A DNA stretch of 64,000 nt from Thalassia testudinum (GCA_037157565.1 JAZHRO010000073.1:15506501-15570500), one strand, 5' to 3'; positions 11,757-24,560 are shown, counted from the stretch's first letter. Numbers and translations: made by a program. Notes: generated by a model not told the origin, from the letters alone.

Positions 11757-11788
11757 CCTTTAGTGACGGATAAATCTGTCACTAAAGG
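11757..11788 (+). promoter_or_regulatory. Hairpin upstream of TATA in C 5' LTR
   Basis: CCTTTAGTGACGGAT and ATCTGTCACTAAAGG separated by AA: 15-base arms with one G-T type mismatch. The 3' LTR copy (35840-35871) is a perfect palindrome. Could be a protein-binding site or a trace of a small transposon. Confidence 0.6.
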
Positions 11789-11842
11789 TCATGAATTAAT
11801 GTTTTCAAGTTGTAATGTCAAAAATTCCCCCACTCTTTGCAA

Positions 11843-11850
11843 CTATAAAG
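11843..11850 (+). promoter_or_regulatory. TATA box of C 5' LTR
   Basis: CTATAAAG in the context AACTATAAAGGGAGACC, followed by CT-rich sequence where R would begin. The 3' LTR equivalent (about 35925-35935) has decayed to TGTAAAAG. Confidence 0.55.
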
Positions 11851-12499
11851 GGAGACCCCTACCATACGGATTTCTGATCCCTTCCTTCTCTTCTATCCCT
11901 TTCCAAAGTTCAAGAGAAGCTTGTCCCACACCCGGGATGCTCCTTAAGAGCTAAAACCAAGCTTTCTCCCCTGTTTCGGAAGTGGATCCCACGACAACGA
12001 CGACGTGTTGCCTCATTCCCATTCCTTTAGCTTCGTCCTCCTTCTTCCCACTCCGTTCCTCATCTTCCAGGCGTTGTCCCATCCAGTTCGTCCTCCAAGC
12101 GATCATCGAGGAGGATAACTTCTCTCTCCCATTCTTTTTACTGCTTTCTAGAGTAGAATTTTCCTACTTTCTAGTTGTAATAATTTCTCACTTTCTAGTG
12201 TAATCATTTCTAGCTTTCTTAGTTGTAAAAATATTTTGCAATATCAAGTGAATGTTCTCTCTCTCTCTTCTTACCTATACTAATTTCCTTGTGATTATTC
12301 CATCCTTTAAACAAAAACACAAAAGAAAATATAATTGTGAATTTTGATCGACGTAGCCTCCCTGAGTTTGACCCGAGATTTCTTTATAGATTTTTTGGTA
12401 TAAATTTTATGTGTTGAACAGATTTCTTTACTACTCGAACTACAATGACAGGTTTTCAAAACCAACTTCGATAGCATAGTCTTCCGCCATTCAACATTT

Positions 12500-12517
12500 T
12501 GGCACCGTTGCCGGGGA
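12500..12517 (+). promoter_or_regulatory. Primer-binding site of element C (tRNA-Asp)
   Basis: TGGCACCGTTGCCGGGGA lies 3 bases after the LTR end. It is complementary, with one mismatch, to the 3' end of plant tRNA-Asp (the unmutated site is TGGCGCCGTTGCCGGGG), the primer known for Athila elements. 12506-12524 also forms a hairpin CGTTGCC-GGGGA-GGCAACG. Confidence 0.85.
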
Positions 12518-13424
12518 GGCAACGATTTTTCGATCTTCTTTTCGCATTTCATGCACTTTACTGTCCTCTAACTTGCTTTATCTCGTGTGTATTATTTTGC
12601 AAATACCTCTATCAGGGAATTGTCAAGCAGTAGATCGGAGTAAAGTGCAGTTGAAGACAACTGTAAGTGCTCCCCATTCTTCCCCCTCCATAGATTTCAT
12701 TTCATCACATTAAATTCAAGTTCCAGTTAACCTAGGTGTTTGCATAAATCTTAGGATTAGTTTGGTTGTTTGGATTTTCACTCACATTCATTTCACCCTC
12801 GCAAATAAAAAAAATAAAAAGATATTTTTGTGAGGTAATTCAACATACACATAACATACACCCACATTTAAGGCACTTAACCTAATTGATTTTCATCTAC
12901 TCAACCGGATTTTGATCTGTGGAACTGGTACACACAAATCAACACATAAAAGAGTAGAAATCATTCTAGGTTAAACATTTTTGTGTGCCTAAATAAGTGG
13001 TGCAATTGTGGCCAATTGTTTGAGTTGTTTGGGCCGCACAACCCAACATGAAATCAACCCACTAAGTAGCCTCCTCTTAGGGTTTTCAATCTAGGTTCAT
13101 ACCAGGCACTCCACTTTATTTCTGATTTTAAAAGGAAAGCATTCTTCACCCGTGCTTGAAAACCTGGTTTGCCTCAAACTTGATTGAATTCAACCTAATT
13201 CTAAACCCTAAAAGCTACTTAAGCAAGATTTGAACATTAAAATCTACTCATCATAAATAATCTTGCTTGAAAACCCTGGTTGTGCATGCACTTACACATA
13301 CTCAATTGATCATTAAGGGCACAGCCCATTTTAAGGGCCCACCACATTCCATAAGCACTACAATCCCAGGCCTCAATAAAATCGAGTAGACATTGGCCTT
13401 AAGGACTGATTCACTCTTTGGGGC
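12518..13424 (+). other. Element C leader, part 1
   Basis: Untranslated leader between primer-binding site and gag. The first 200 bases align with the F leader (GTAGATCGGAG against TTAGATCGGAG; 'tagatttcatttc' in both). It ends at the insertion of B; GGGGC at 13420-13424 is the left target duplication. No ORF. Confidence 0.7.
13420..13424. other. Target-site duplication of element B, left
   Basis: GGGGC, identical to 27434-27438. Confidence 0.8.
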
Positions 13425-16299
13425 TATTTAAGACATTTGATCGAGTTTTAAAAAGGTCGCATTGTAGTATAGTCGAAAAAGCGTTTCAAACAAATATAAT
13501 TTATTACTCGAATGTTAAAATTCGAGGTCAAACACAGGGAGCAAATTAGGGTTTAAAAATCAAGATCACAACTTGAGTATTTGAAAGAACGTAATATGTG
13601 ATAAGACCAATGTTATAGGACAAAAAGATAGGAATAAATGTAAGCACAAAATATTAAATAAATCAATGTATATATGAATGAAACTCAAAATTGGACGTCT
13701 GATTTGTGAATCAAATGCCTTAAAATGATGATGATACAGTGCTTGATCTCTTTTCTTTCTTCTGCTTGCTCTCTTATTCTTCTTTCTTTGTCTCTGACGA
13801 CTGCCTTCAGCTTCTTCTTCTTCCTTTCTCTTCTTCTCTATTCTCTAACTTCTTTTCTTCCTTTGCCTTCTTCTGATTTTGGCTTTAGCTTCCTTGCATT
13901 AGCCTTTCTCTTCCTCTGCCTTCTTCTTTCCTTTAGCTTTCTTCCTTTTCTCTCTCCTTGGCGGTTGCCTTTGCCTTCTACTTCTTCCTTTCTATTTTCG
14001 GCTGCCTTCAGCTTCTTCCTCCTTCTCTTTTCTTTCTCTGTTGGTTGCCTTCTACTCCTTCTTCCTTCTATTGCAGCCATTCTCCTACCTTAGCTTCTGA
14101 CTTCAGCTTTCTTCTTCCTTGGTTTCAGCCCTTAGCCTTCTCCTTCTTCTCTTCGGCCTGCAGAGCAAAACCTACCCCCTACCTGCACGAGCTCTCTTCT
14201 CTCCTTTCTCTCTTAAGTTCACTCTCCCAGAGCCACTTCTCGGGTAATCAGGTCGGATATGAGCCCGAAACCAGGCCCATAGGCGTGCGGTGGTAGGTGA
14301 GGTGTGCGGTCGGGTCGGGTCACCAGTTTTGCATGGTGTGATCGCGGACGAGGCATCGGGTTGGGTGAGAGGGGACCTTACCCCGTGAGTTGGAGGCAAT
14401 CAGCCCAATGCAAAAATTCCTTTTATGCCGATGTGGCGCGCCAGATGTTTCCGAGGTGGGACTAACTTCCCACCCTCTTTCATGGACGCCTGAAGCAGAG
14501 GGGCGTCGTTCAATTGGAGTTGTAGTGATGTCTCTTGGCTTCAATTGATCACCTGGAGATGTTTACGAGAGTTCCCTACACATACTGGTACTGTGACCTA
14601 GAGCAGGCACGGTCTGGAGAAGCTTGCAAGGAAACTTCAGGCGGTGCGTCAATGGCGGTGAACCCCTAAACCTGAAATCACACACATGGCCTCGAGGCCT
14701 CGTTAAAATGCTCATGGAGCTTCGCCAAGGTGCGGTGAACGTACAGAGGTGGTCGGCGTGGCGTGGGATCGCCTGAGGGAGCGTGCCTAGGGCACACTGC
14801 GGCCGTGTGTGTGGGTGTGTTCGAGTGCGCTTGTGGGTGAGTGGTGGAGTGTTGTGAGTGAGGGGTTATGATCAGTGAGTCAGGGCGGTGCTTATGGACC
14901 GGTCGGAGAGGAGGGAGGTGGTCTGTGGAGGTGGAGCGAACTCACCAAAGTGGTGGTCGGAGGTGAAGGGGATGATGGTGGTGGAGTGCGATAGTGGTTG
15001 TTTGAAGGAAATAAATGGGGAAAAGAATGTAGAGAGTGAGGGAGACTTATCTGGGAGTGAAGAGATGAAGGGGGAGGCAAGGATGGCATCAATGCGTATC
15101 GCCGACGCCGGAGACGAAGATGCTCTGTGAGGGAGGTCGGCGAGGATGAAGGGGAGGCAAGAGTGTCAGTGGATGCTGCATGACACGGACGAGCGAGAGG
15201 AAGAGGAACCTGCCACCGGTATTGTGTCTAGGCAACGAAGGAGAGTGGGAGAAGTCGCTGGAGCTTGACAAGCAAGTCAGCCGGAGGAGGAGAGACAAAA
15301 TTGAGGGAGTTTTCCCACTGAATTCAAGATTAGCCGATGCGGGGGGAATTGGGGTTTCTTAAATTAGCCCTCGAGGTCGGGTTTATGCTTGGAAGCCAAG
15401 CTTCCAAGCAAGGGAAGTTCACCAGCAATGGAAAATCGAGAGAGACCCAAATCCCTCATGCGTTCGCATGAGAGATGGGGTACCAAATAGGGCTTCTAAT
15501 TGGGTTCACATTGGAGGAGATTTCTCAGAGAATCTCTCTTTCAATTTTAAAGGGGATTCTCTGAGAGATCAGAGAGAAATTACCCTTTCAAGCTCATTGG
15601 AGTAGGATTCCCTCTGCTATAATGGTGGAGGGACCTAATTGTAAAGAATGAAGAGGAAGCTAGGGGGTCAATTGTAAGGGTTTTTGAAAGATAGGTGTAG
15701 AAATGTAATTGGGTTGGACCTATTTGCAAAGTGAGTCAAGATGAATTCCCCTTAGGTCCAAATTTTGATACAAACCTAATTTAGACCTAAGGAATCCAAT
15801 GGTGAGGTTGGACTTTGGGTTTGACCATGTTTGACTGGGTAATTTATGTAAAAACCTAATTTTGTGTAAACATTTGTCTGAGACCCTATTTTAGGTCAAA
15901 ATGGGTTCCAATGGCTAAATTGAAGGTTCTAAGCCTTAGAGAATATTTTTCTATGATTTTTAGAGGGTTTAGGTGAATTTTATTCTAACCAGAACCTTGT
16001 TAACTCAAGTGGATCTGTTTTAGGGTTACTAGAAGTCATTTAATTCCCAGAATTCACACGAACCCTTTGTTGTTTGAACCAACCCACTTTTTATCTTATT
16101 AAGACCATTTGACCTGTGTTTAGCCCTTAAGAAAACTCGTTGTACTGCAATGGTAAAATTATAGTTTTACCCCTTGTTTCTTGCTTCTCTCAGAATGGTT
16201 ATTCAGTGAATTAGGAGCTCCAGTTTGTTATGTAGGAGCTTTTGTTCTCTTTTATGGGTCAAAATGAGCTAGTTAGGTCTCATGATGGTGTTCCCATCA
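13425..16299 (-). repeat. Element B 3' LTR
   Basis: On the minus strand starts TGATGGGAACACCATCATGA after the polypurine tract and ends CTTAAATA (TG..CA end mutated). Aligns throughout with 24582-27433. Contains a long pyrimidine tract (plus strand about 13737-14160). By hand count about 17 of the first 200 aligned bases differ between the two LTRs. ORFs in the tract are compositional. Confidence 0.9.
13737..14160 (-). repeat. Polypurine/polypyrimidine tract in B 3' LTR
   Basis: CTTCTTC-rich on the plus strand, GAAGAA-rich on the transcribed strand. Copies occur at about 24902-25290 and, in D, 44285-44600. It yields long Ser/Leu/Phe or Lys/Arg/Glu-rich spurious ORFs. Confidence 0.75.
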
Positions 16300-16324
16300 T
16301 ACCCCCATGCCTAGTTTTTGCTAG
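16300..16324 (-). promoter_or_regulatory. Polypurine tract of element B
   Basis: Minus strand CTAGCAAAAACTAGGCATGG then GGGTA, directly before the LTR start. Same core as in A, C, D and E. Confidence 0.8.
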
Positions 16325-17640
16325 TCCCTTAGCAAAATTTTAAGGTTTTAACTTTGATTCTAGACCATGAGTTCCTTGATGTTCAAAAACTATGATGAGT
16401 GCTTTCTTCTTTTGATTAGGTTAGAATGTTGATAATAGGCTTAAAGGTACCCAAGTACGAACCAAGATTTGGACCTGACCAGCTCTAGCCTCAATCTACT
16501 GTGAAGGTTTTTAAGGCCCACAGGAATTATCCTAAGGTTCGTTAGACTCCGCGGTTAAAGCACCCGTGCTTGTAACATATTTTAGCCTTGGTTCAATTTG
16601 TAGTGCATTTTTTGTAAGAGAGAGACGAGGGTTTTTCTTTCTTTGGAGAGTTTTCTCTATCTTTTCTTTTTATTTCTAACTTTGGATTGGCTTCTCAACA
16701 TGGTCTGTATCAGATAGTCCCCATCATCAATCCTCGAAGGGTCCCTAGCAATCGATGCTTCATGATAGCACCACTAAGGCAACCCCCAGAACCCTAGCTT
16801 TTGAGATTTCAAGATATCCCGCCCATGGCATTCTGTAGCTAAATCCAGACCCTGGCAATCGACATTTCGTAATAATGCCGCTCATGGTATCTGAACCAGC
16901 ACAGGGTGCTTACATGCCCCCAGTAGGATATGTAAATATCCTAGGAGACAAGCTCCAAGGAGACGATATGCTATTGTGCATCTTCGAGGGGAATTTCCCA
17001 CCTCTCCACATCGGGAACTCATCCAAATCAACTTGTGTTGATCAGCCGCTCCTAGTCTAGGCAACCTTTTTTTTAGAATAGTTTAAATGCAATTGCGTGA
17101 TTTCGATACTTATACGCACTGAACCAGACTGTGTGTGGATTGGGGTGCTTAGGTTACCAAGTCCCGCAAACCAGAGGTCAATTAATGAGGTCGAATACTC
17201 CCTAAGCCTTAGACCTAATACTTAAGCTTTGCATTTTTCCCAATCTCTTGAGGACTATGCAGATCTTAGCGGATACTTGAATTTTTAAGCTTAGTAGTCT
17301 AGCCCAAGAGGCCTAAGATCAGCATTCCTTTTAATCTCTTTTGTATCATATTGGCACTTTTTTCCTTTTTTCTTGATATGGTCTAGAACGCAGTTAATCC
17401 CCTAATTTCTTACTAATGACTATCTCTTCTTTTTCTTTTCATTTTGTGCTCCTTTCTTGACATTTTTTACTTTTTCCCTTTTGCTCTTCATGATTTGTAT
17501 GGCCTCAAAACTTTCTCTCCCCTCAAAATTTTTTTGTTCTTTTTCAAGAATATTTTCATTTTTTTGGTATTTTTGTGATATGTGATTTTTTTGGTGAAAC
17601 CTTTTCTTGTGAGATGATTTTTCACGACGTTTTGCACTTT

Positions 17641-17660
17641 CATACCCCCCATGAGTATGA
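17641..17660 (-). promoter_or_regulatory. Internal polypurine-tract-like block, element B
   Basis: Minus strand TCATACTCATGGGGGGTATG, preceded by GAGGATATTGCA. Counterpart of the blocks in A, C, D and E. Confidence 0.45.
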
Positions 17661-17886
17661 TTTGCAATATCCTCATTGTAAATTAGGTGGGTTCAAGTTC
17701 AGCTTAGATCATTCATTAGAACAGGTTTTGGGTGGGCGAACGGGTTGAGGTGACTATTCCGGACGATTTCAAACTCGGGTACGGGTACCTGAGGTGGGGT
17801 TGGCTATTTTAATGGATGAACCCTAAAGTGCAATATGAATTCAGCATAGGAATGTCAAGAAAGGTTTTGGGTTTTTTAAAAATGAT

Positions 17887-17905
17887 GGGTTGCCTCCCGT
17901 TAAGC
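17887..17905 (-). other. Post-pol motif of element B
   Basis: Minus strand GCTTAACGGGAGGCAACCC, about 35 bases after the pol stop. Confidence 0.6.
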
Positions 17906-17940
17906 ACTGAGTTTTACTCCATCGGCTGGACGCAATGAGC

Positions 17941-20900
17941 TCAGGGAGAATGGAGGGTAGAGGATATCTCAGCCAAATTAGTATCGGTCAGGTCAATGAA
18001 CGGTTTGAGTCTCTGACCGTTCACGATGAAAGGTTCCGAATCGTGGATGAGTGGACTGATCTTGATGGCTCCATTTCCAAAGATTCGTTGGACGAGGTAA
18101 GGTCCGATCCATTTTGGTCGTAGTTTTCCTGGGAACAATTTGAGCTTAGCATCAAAGAGTAAGACATTTTGACCAGGATGAAAGATTTTTCTGGATATGT
18201 GCTTGTCGTGAAAGGCCTTAACCCACTCTTTGTAAATTCGCTAGTTCTCATACGCGTCGTGGCGTAATTCATCGATCTCGCTCATTTGAAGCTTTCTATG
18301 GGTTCCTGCCTTAGAAAGATCTAGGTTGCAGTTCCGTACTGCCCAATAGGCTTTGTGCTCCAATTCAATGGGGAGGTGACATGCCTTCCTGTACACCAAT
18401 CTAAAGGGAGACATACCGAATTGGGTTTTGTGGGCGGTCCTATAAGTCCACAAAGCTTTCGGAAGTCAGGATGACCAGTCTTTCCTGTCAGGTCTAACAG
18501 TGACCTGGAGGATTTTCTTGATCTCCAAATTTGATAGCTCAGCTAGACCATTAGTTTCGGGGTGGTAAACAGTAGAGATTTGGTGCGACACCCCGTATTT
18601 GGTCATCAGTGACCTGAACTGAGAGTTAGTGAAATAGGTCCCTCCCTCAGAGATTATAGCACATGGAATCTCGAACCGCGAAAAGATGTTCTGATGAATG
18701 AATTTGATAACAACCTTATGATCATTGGTTCGGGTCAGAATGGCTTTGATCCATTTGGACACGCAGTCAACAACTAGTAGAATGTACTCGAAGATGTCTG
18801 AAATAGGAAAGGGTCCCATAAAATCAATCCCCCACACATCAAAGATTTCGCATACAAGAATCGGCTGTAAGGGCATCATATCACGATGGCTCATGTTGCC
18901 TAAGGTTTGGCAACGAGTGCATGCCCTACAGTGAGTGTACACGTCTTTGAAAATCCTGGGCCAATAGAAGCCGCACTGGAGGACTTTCGTTGCGATTTTA
19001 TGACCTGATAAGTGTCCATCGCAAGCCTGGTCATGGCAGAAGGACAGGATGTCCTGAATTTCCATTCCCATGACACATCATCGAATGATTTGATCAGCAC
19101 CGATGCAAAAAAGATACAGGTCTTCCCAGAAGTAATACTTGGCATCGGAAAGTAATTTGTCCTTCTTAGCCTTTGGCCAATCGGACAGAATCTGATGTGA
19201 TGCCAAGTAGTTTACTATATCAACAAACCATGGAAGCTCTGTATTGATAATCAGGAGGTGGTCATCAGGAAAATGTTCCTTGATGAGTCTAGAAGGGTCG
19301 ATAACCTTAGATGGAAGGCAGGACAAATGATCATCTACCACATTCTGTTTTCCCACTTTGTCACTAATCTTGAGATCAAACTCTTGCAACGGCAAGATCC
19401 AGCAGATTAGTCGAGGTTTCGCATCCTTCTTCGCAAGGAGATGCCTCACAGCCTTGTGATCCGAGTAAATGATAACACCGGAACCCAAGAGATATGATCT
19501 AAATTTTTTCATGGTAAATACTACGGCTAACAGCTCTTTCTCAGTAACTGTGTAGTTATGCTGAGCCTCGTCAAGTGTCTTACTAGCATAGTAGATGACC
19601 ACGGGTTTCCCGTCAATTTTTTGCCCAAGTACTGCTCCTACAGCAAAATCAGATGCATCGCACATGATTTCAAAGAGTTGAGACCAATCAGGGGACTGTA
19701 GGATCGGAGCTTGGGTAACTTGATCACGTAGGATTTCAAATGCTTGAGTTCATTCCTTGGAAATTTTGAAAGGTACATCCATAGATAGCAGAGTGGTCAG
19801 GGGACGCACGATCTTTGAGAAATCTGGAATGAATAGATGGTAAAAACTGACATGCCTTAGAAAAGATCAGATGTCCTTGATCGAGATGGGCATAGAGAGT
19901 TTGGAAATCAAGTTAACTTTGGCTCGATCAACCTAGATGCCTTTTTCTGATATGAGATGTCCCAGGACAATTCCTTCAAGCACCATGAAATGGCTCTTTT
20001 CCCAGGAAAGAACCAAATTCATGTCAATGCACTGCTTGAGGATTTGGACCAAGTGCAGGAGGCAATCGTCAAATGATTCTCTGAATACTAAAAAGTCATC
20101 CATGAAGACTTCCAGATAATCACCTACCATATCTGAGAATATGGCAAGCATGCACCACTGAAAAGTAGCAGGTGCATTGCAGAGACCGAACGGCATCCTT
20201 CGGAACGGGTATGTCCTGAAGAGGCAAGTGAAAGTGATCTTTTCTTGATCCTCAGGATGGATTGCCACCTAGTTATAACCGGAGTACCCGTCCAAAAAGT
20301 AGAAGAACCTATTTCTCGCTAGTTTCTCAAGGATCTGATCAATAAACGGTAGTGGGAAATGATCCTTCTTTGTGGAGGTATTGAGTCTTCTGTAATCAAT
20401 GCAGACCCTCCACGAATTCGCCACACAGGTCGGTATGATTTCTCCGATTTCAGTAGTGATTACGGTGAGTCTTGCCTTTTTAGGCACAACCTGGATTGGA
20501 CTCACCCATTGACTGTCAAAGATCGGGTAGATGATCCCTGCATCTAACCACTTGATGATCTCCTTTTTCATGACCTCCTATAGATTAGGATTCAGACATC
20601 TCTGCATTTCACGGGAAGGTTGTGTGCCCTCTTCAGTGTAGATCCAGTGTGTATAGTAAGAGGGGCAAATACCAGTCAAATCATCGAGAGTCCATCCAAT
20701 GGCTCTACAATGTTGCTGGAGAACAGTAAACAGACGGGATTCCTGATTAGGTGTGAGTCTAGAGTTGATAGTCACAGGAAACATCTGATTGGAACCCAAA
20801 AAGACGTACTTCAGATGGTCGGGAAGAGGCTTGAGTTCCAGAACAGGGTTATCAACAGCAGCGGGTGGTTCGGGGTGTGTGTGAGGAGCAAGGGAAGGAG

Positions 20901-21613
20901 TTTTGGGTGTATCTAGGTTAGGTTCAAACTCCTATGATTGCGGGTTTTGATCCTCTTGTGGTTGATCGGAAGCAGTCAGGTTGTCCTCAATATACGTATC
21001 ATCAACCACAGCCTTGATGTCACATATTTGTTCTATAACACCGTAATTAATCCCTTGTTGGGCCTTAAAGATGTCAATCTTTAATGTTTGGTTTCCGAAT
21101 TTCAGTTCAATTTGGCCCTCCTCACAATTTATGTCGGCCCTAGCAGTGGCTAGAAAGGGTCTCCCTAGTATAATTGGTGTATCCCTTGGGTTTTCTGGAG
21201 CATCCATGTCTAAGACTACAAAGTCCACTGGGAAATAGAAATCCCGTACCCTAACGATGACATCCTCAAGAACTCCTTTAGGTGACTTTATAGATCGGTC
21301 AGTCAACTGTAATGTCACCTCTGTAGGTTTAAGCTCAATTTCCTCAATGTGGTCAAGTAGGGATGTAGGTATTAAGTTTGTGGAGGCTCCTAGATCACAA
21401 AGCTCTGTCAAATTGGGTATCACCAATGGTACAGGAAATCAGGGGAGTACCTGGGTCTTTTGCCTTAGGTGGGAGTTTGCTCAAAATTATAGAGCTGGCT
21501 TGCTCTGACAGTACGATTAGACTCCCACTTTTGGTTCGCGGCTTATGCTTGGGTGTACACACGTCTTTCAGAAATCGTGCATAAGCCGGTACGTGGCGGA
21601 TCGCATCCATCAA
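17941..21613 (-). pseudogene. Element B pol: protease, RT, RNase H, integrase
   Basis: Retropepsin active site DLGAST at 21380-21397; a 2-base loss just upstream breaks the frame with the preceding protease N-terminal part (21395-21613, PGTPLISCTIGD). RT follows with RVCIDYRRLN, FLDGYSGYN, RRMPFGLCNAPATFQ and the catalytic FMDD at 20095-20106. RNase H has [22 protein letters not shown] and YSDHKAV (D, E, D present). Integrase has the HHCC finger (FCHDQAC..GH.., CRACTRCQ), GIDFMGPF, then IISEGGTYF where the second catalytic Asp should be (Glu instead), and the Glu in GLAELSN. Stops break the frame near 20800, 20573, 20268, 19933, 19070 and 18456, among others. Ends at the stop near 17941. Not functional. 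Confidence 0.85.
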
Positions 21614-21639
21614 CGGGATGTTTATATGGACCTATTTAA

Positions 21640-23559
21640 AGAGCTTGACCAGATCCTCCTCAGGTGCCATGAGTTTGATTGTCCTCTTTCCCTTGGTCAA
21701 GACCTCGGGAAATGGAGCCTTGGATGGTTCCTCTAGAATAGGTCTAGGTTCTTGATGAAGGATAGGGGTATCCTGGATAACTATCCTAGGGCTTGGGTTA
21801 GTGCTACCAGGCTGAAAGTGGCTTGGATAAGGTGGGTCTTGTGTTGCTTTGCCACTACGGGTTGTAACAGAATTCAGTCTTGCCTGGTTTTGGTTTGGTG
21901 TTGGTAAAATAGGTGGCTCTGCTAAAATCCAGCATATGATGTCGAAGCTTCCATCCCGTCGGGTGATGGAACAGAAGGGGCCTAATAAATCATGTGGGCT
22001 TGGCCAAAATTTGGGTTCATAACATGCCTCTGGTTCGGCAAGTTATTCGGATTCGATAGAGGTTGTGAAGGAAGTGTGCTAGATTGGCAGGAATTCGCCA
22101 TCTGGGCGAATTGATTACGAACCTCTGTGATCTCGTCCTTATGCTATTTTTGCATAGCCGCATTCATCTTCTGAATGTCAGCTAGAGTATGAAGGATAAG
22201 AGTCATTTAATCTGTTTGAGTTGGCTCAGATTGATAGGTGGGGTTGGGCTAAGGCTGAGGCAGCTGATATGGATGAGGAGCTTGTGGATGGGATCGATAT
22301 GGTTGTCTTTGATTCTGATTATTTCCCACCCACAGGAAATTGGGATGATTCCACCATCCAGGGTTATAGGTATTAGAGAATGGGTCATTCTAGATGGCGT
22401 TGAGGTCCTCGTAGGCCTGAGGAACCTCAGGAAAGTCAGAGTACGAGGGTTCAAAGTTCCCCCAACTAGAGTAGGTCGGATTAGAGTTTCCTCCGTTCTT
22501 AGAGTCGGGTGGATACGGGTCCATCCCCTAAGAAGATTGGTGATAGATGTTATGCACAGCTTCCCTCTCAGAGGGCGGCTGTGCAAACATGTTTTGTACA
22601 GAGGTGGCTCGATGCAGATGTCGAGTTAGTTCATCCACCTTCTTCGCAATGATAGAGACCTTGTCCAACCAACTGGCCATCAATTCCAAGTGGATGGATG
22701 AGGACAGGCCCTATGTCTCACGTGCTCCCCTTGGATTCATCGATGCGCGGGCAGTCGTCAAGTCGAATATGCCCATGGAGTCATTATTGATGGAGTTCTC
22801 GCACATATTCTCGAGAATCTCCCACACAGTGTCTTTGTGTTGACCCATGATATTTCCTCCGTAGGTTGCATTGACGAATAAGCGGATATCTTCCCAGAGT
22901 CCCTGGTGAAAAGACTGGACTTGTTCCCATTTAGGAACTCTATGATGAGGGCACTTTCACATGAGGTCCAAGAAATGGTCCCATGCTTCATGAAGGGGTT
23001 CTCCAGATTGCTGGGTGAAGTGTGTGATATGGTGTCGTAAGACATTCGTCCGACCAACTGGGAAGAACTTCCTCAGGAACTCGGATTGTAGTTCAACCCA
23101 TGTGTTGATTGGACGCATTTGAGTCTGATACTAGTGAGCTACTTTGTCCATGAGAGAGAAGGAGAACATCTTCATGAGAAGAATATCCCGATTTTGGACA
23201 TCTGACCTGAAGGTCTGGACCAGATGTTTGAGTTGTTTGATGTGCTGGAAGAGATCCTCCGAATTAAGCCCATGGAACTTTGGAATAGCATGAATCATGT
23301 TGGGCTTGAGTTCAGAATTGAGACCTCCAGCTGGGATTTGGACTCAAGGTTCAATTGCCACCGCAGCGGGATTATAGGGATCTCGCATCATAGGACACTG
23401 TGGCGGGTTTACAAAGGCTTGAAATAGATCATCAAGGCACTGAAGTTGGTTCGCAAGGTTATTCTCTTCTTCTACTGGTTGTGCCATGATGATGGAAGAA
23501 GGAGAATTTGGTTTAGATGAATCAGAGATGTCTATGTGGTGGGGTTGTTGCACAAACAT
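21640..23559 (-). pseudogene. Element B gag
   Basis: The frame from 23559 starts MFVQQPHHID and continues with interruptions through a retrotransposon gag domain: FHGLNSEDLFQHIKQL, then MDKVAH, then LRKFFPVGRTN near 23060-23210, aligning with the C gag (GLGSEDLFQYLEDL, LKKFFPIRRTN). The C-terminal part (about 22630-21700) is Pro/Asn/Gln-rich. Several stops and shifts. No CCHC zinc knuckle is visible. The gag/pol border is uncertain because of frame damage. Overlapping plus-strand ORFs (22189-22629 and others) are shadows. Confidence 0.7.
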
Positions 23560-24560
23560 GGAAGTCGGGAGTGAATCACTAAAGGAGGCCTTAAGGATGG
23601 TCTTAAGGACCTCCTACTGAACATGCACTGATGGTTTGGACGAGAGTAGATTGTGATGGACCCAATCAAGACACCCAAAATTTTGGATGACTATAGAGGT
23701 TCAGGGTGGATGATACCCCTTAGTCAGAAAGCCATCCACTTGAGAAATACCTAGGCAACCAGAGAGGGAGAGTCCCACAAAGACCCCTACATGGTAGAGC
23801 ATCCCTACGAGTTATAGGGTTTCCCCCACCCACCCTCTCTTGTCGCTGATGTTCCAAGTAGATCAGAATGGGGACTTTGACCTCTTAAGTCTACCAGCTT
23901 TAGTTAAGAGCAAGGGTGCTTAAGATTCCACTTGAACTTTAGATGTATTGAGTGCAAAAGTGACCTAATTTCAAGGTTGGTTGACCCAACAAGGGGGTCA
24001 ACTTCACCTATTTGTCCTTTGAGAAGTTTTAGGTCCTTTCTTTTAGGATTCAAGTGAGATTAAGAGCCTAAATTTTAGGGTTTTCATGAATAAGTCTCTT
24101 CAACCAAGGCTTAGGCACACCTCTCTTTGGAGAGTTGATTCTTGCTAATGAAGGTGTGTCTCTAAAACACTAAATTCAAATTCTTAAGTTTGGCTCTAAT
24201 CTTGGTCCAATTTAGTTTGCCAAAATATGGTATCTAAAGCTCAATCAAGAAGGTGGTAGCCCTAGTTACCTTAAATGGGTGCACAAACCAATATTGTTGT
24301 TGAAATCAAACCAGGCAACTTTGGTGAATTAGCCAGAAATGGAAAGCAAGTAGCCCTAATTGATTTTATCCTATTTTTTTCCTTTTCAGAATGAGGGGTT
24401 TAAGAGAAAGAGATTAATCAGAAATTACCTACCCCAGGCGTGTTTGTTGTGTGGCTGTCTTTTGTTGATCTTCTCCCCTGAAACAACCACAACAAAAAGA
24501 GATATATCAAGTTAGTACCAAATCAGCAATTGTAATCAGGATTTCTAAATCGCCCATTGC
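23560..24560 (-). other. Element B leader
   Basis: Untranslated leader between the primer-binding site and gag on the minus strand; no ORF longer than the noise level. Several 'taggtcaacc'-like AT-rich stretches, nothing else recognised. Confidence 0.6.

Larger units (their letters stand above)
10787..12496 (+). repeat. Element C 5' LTR
   Basis: TGATATGTATACATC to ATTCAACA. A TATA box lies at 11843-11850, a hairpin about 55 bases upstream of it, and the end carries the LTR text CCTGAGTTTGACCC near 12361. By hand count roughly 8 to 9 of the first 104 aligned bases differ from the 3' LTR, mostly transitions, so the insertion is old. Short ORFs here are not genes. Confidence 0.9.
16325..17940 (-). 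other. Element B 3' non-coding region
   Basis: Between integrase and polypurine tract. Holds the post-pol motif (17887-17905), an internal polypurine-like block (17641-17660), an A-rich tract on the minus strand (about 17440-17600) and sequence closely matching D 46770-48360. ORFs at 16875-17064 and 17488-17676 are short and unsupported. No envelope-like ORF. Confidence 0.65.

Noticed and set aside
13725..14093. 122-codon plus-strand ORF (and similar at 24940-25315 and 44278-44571)
   Set aside because: Ser/Leu/Phe-rich translation of the pyrimidine tract in B and D LTRs, antisense to the element.
16875..17064. Overlapping 60-codon ORFs on both strands, with related minus ORF at 47307-47510
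   Set aside because: Similar because B and D are related at DNA level; the frames are not both intact and no domain is recognisable.
22189..22629. 146-codon plus-strand ORF and a 127-codon minus-strand ORF (22203-22586)
   Set aside because: Shadow frames within the decayed B gag; neither matches gag of C or E.
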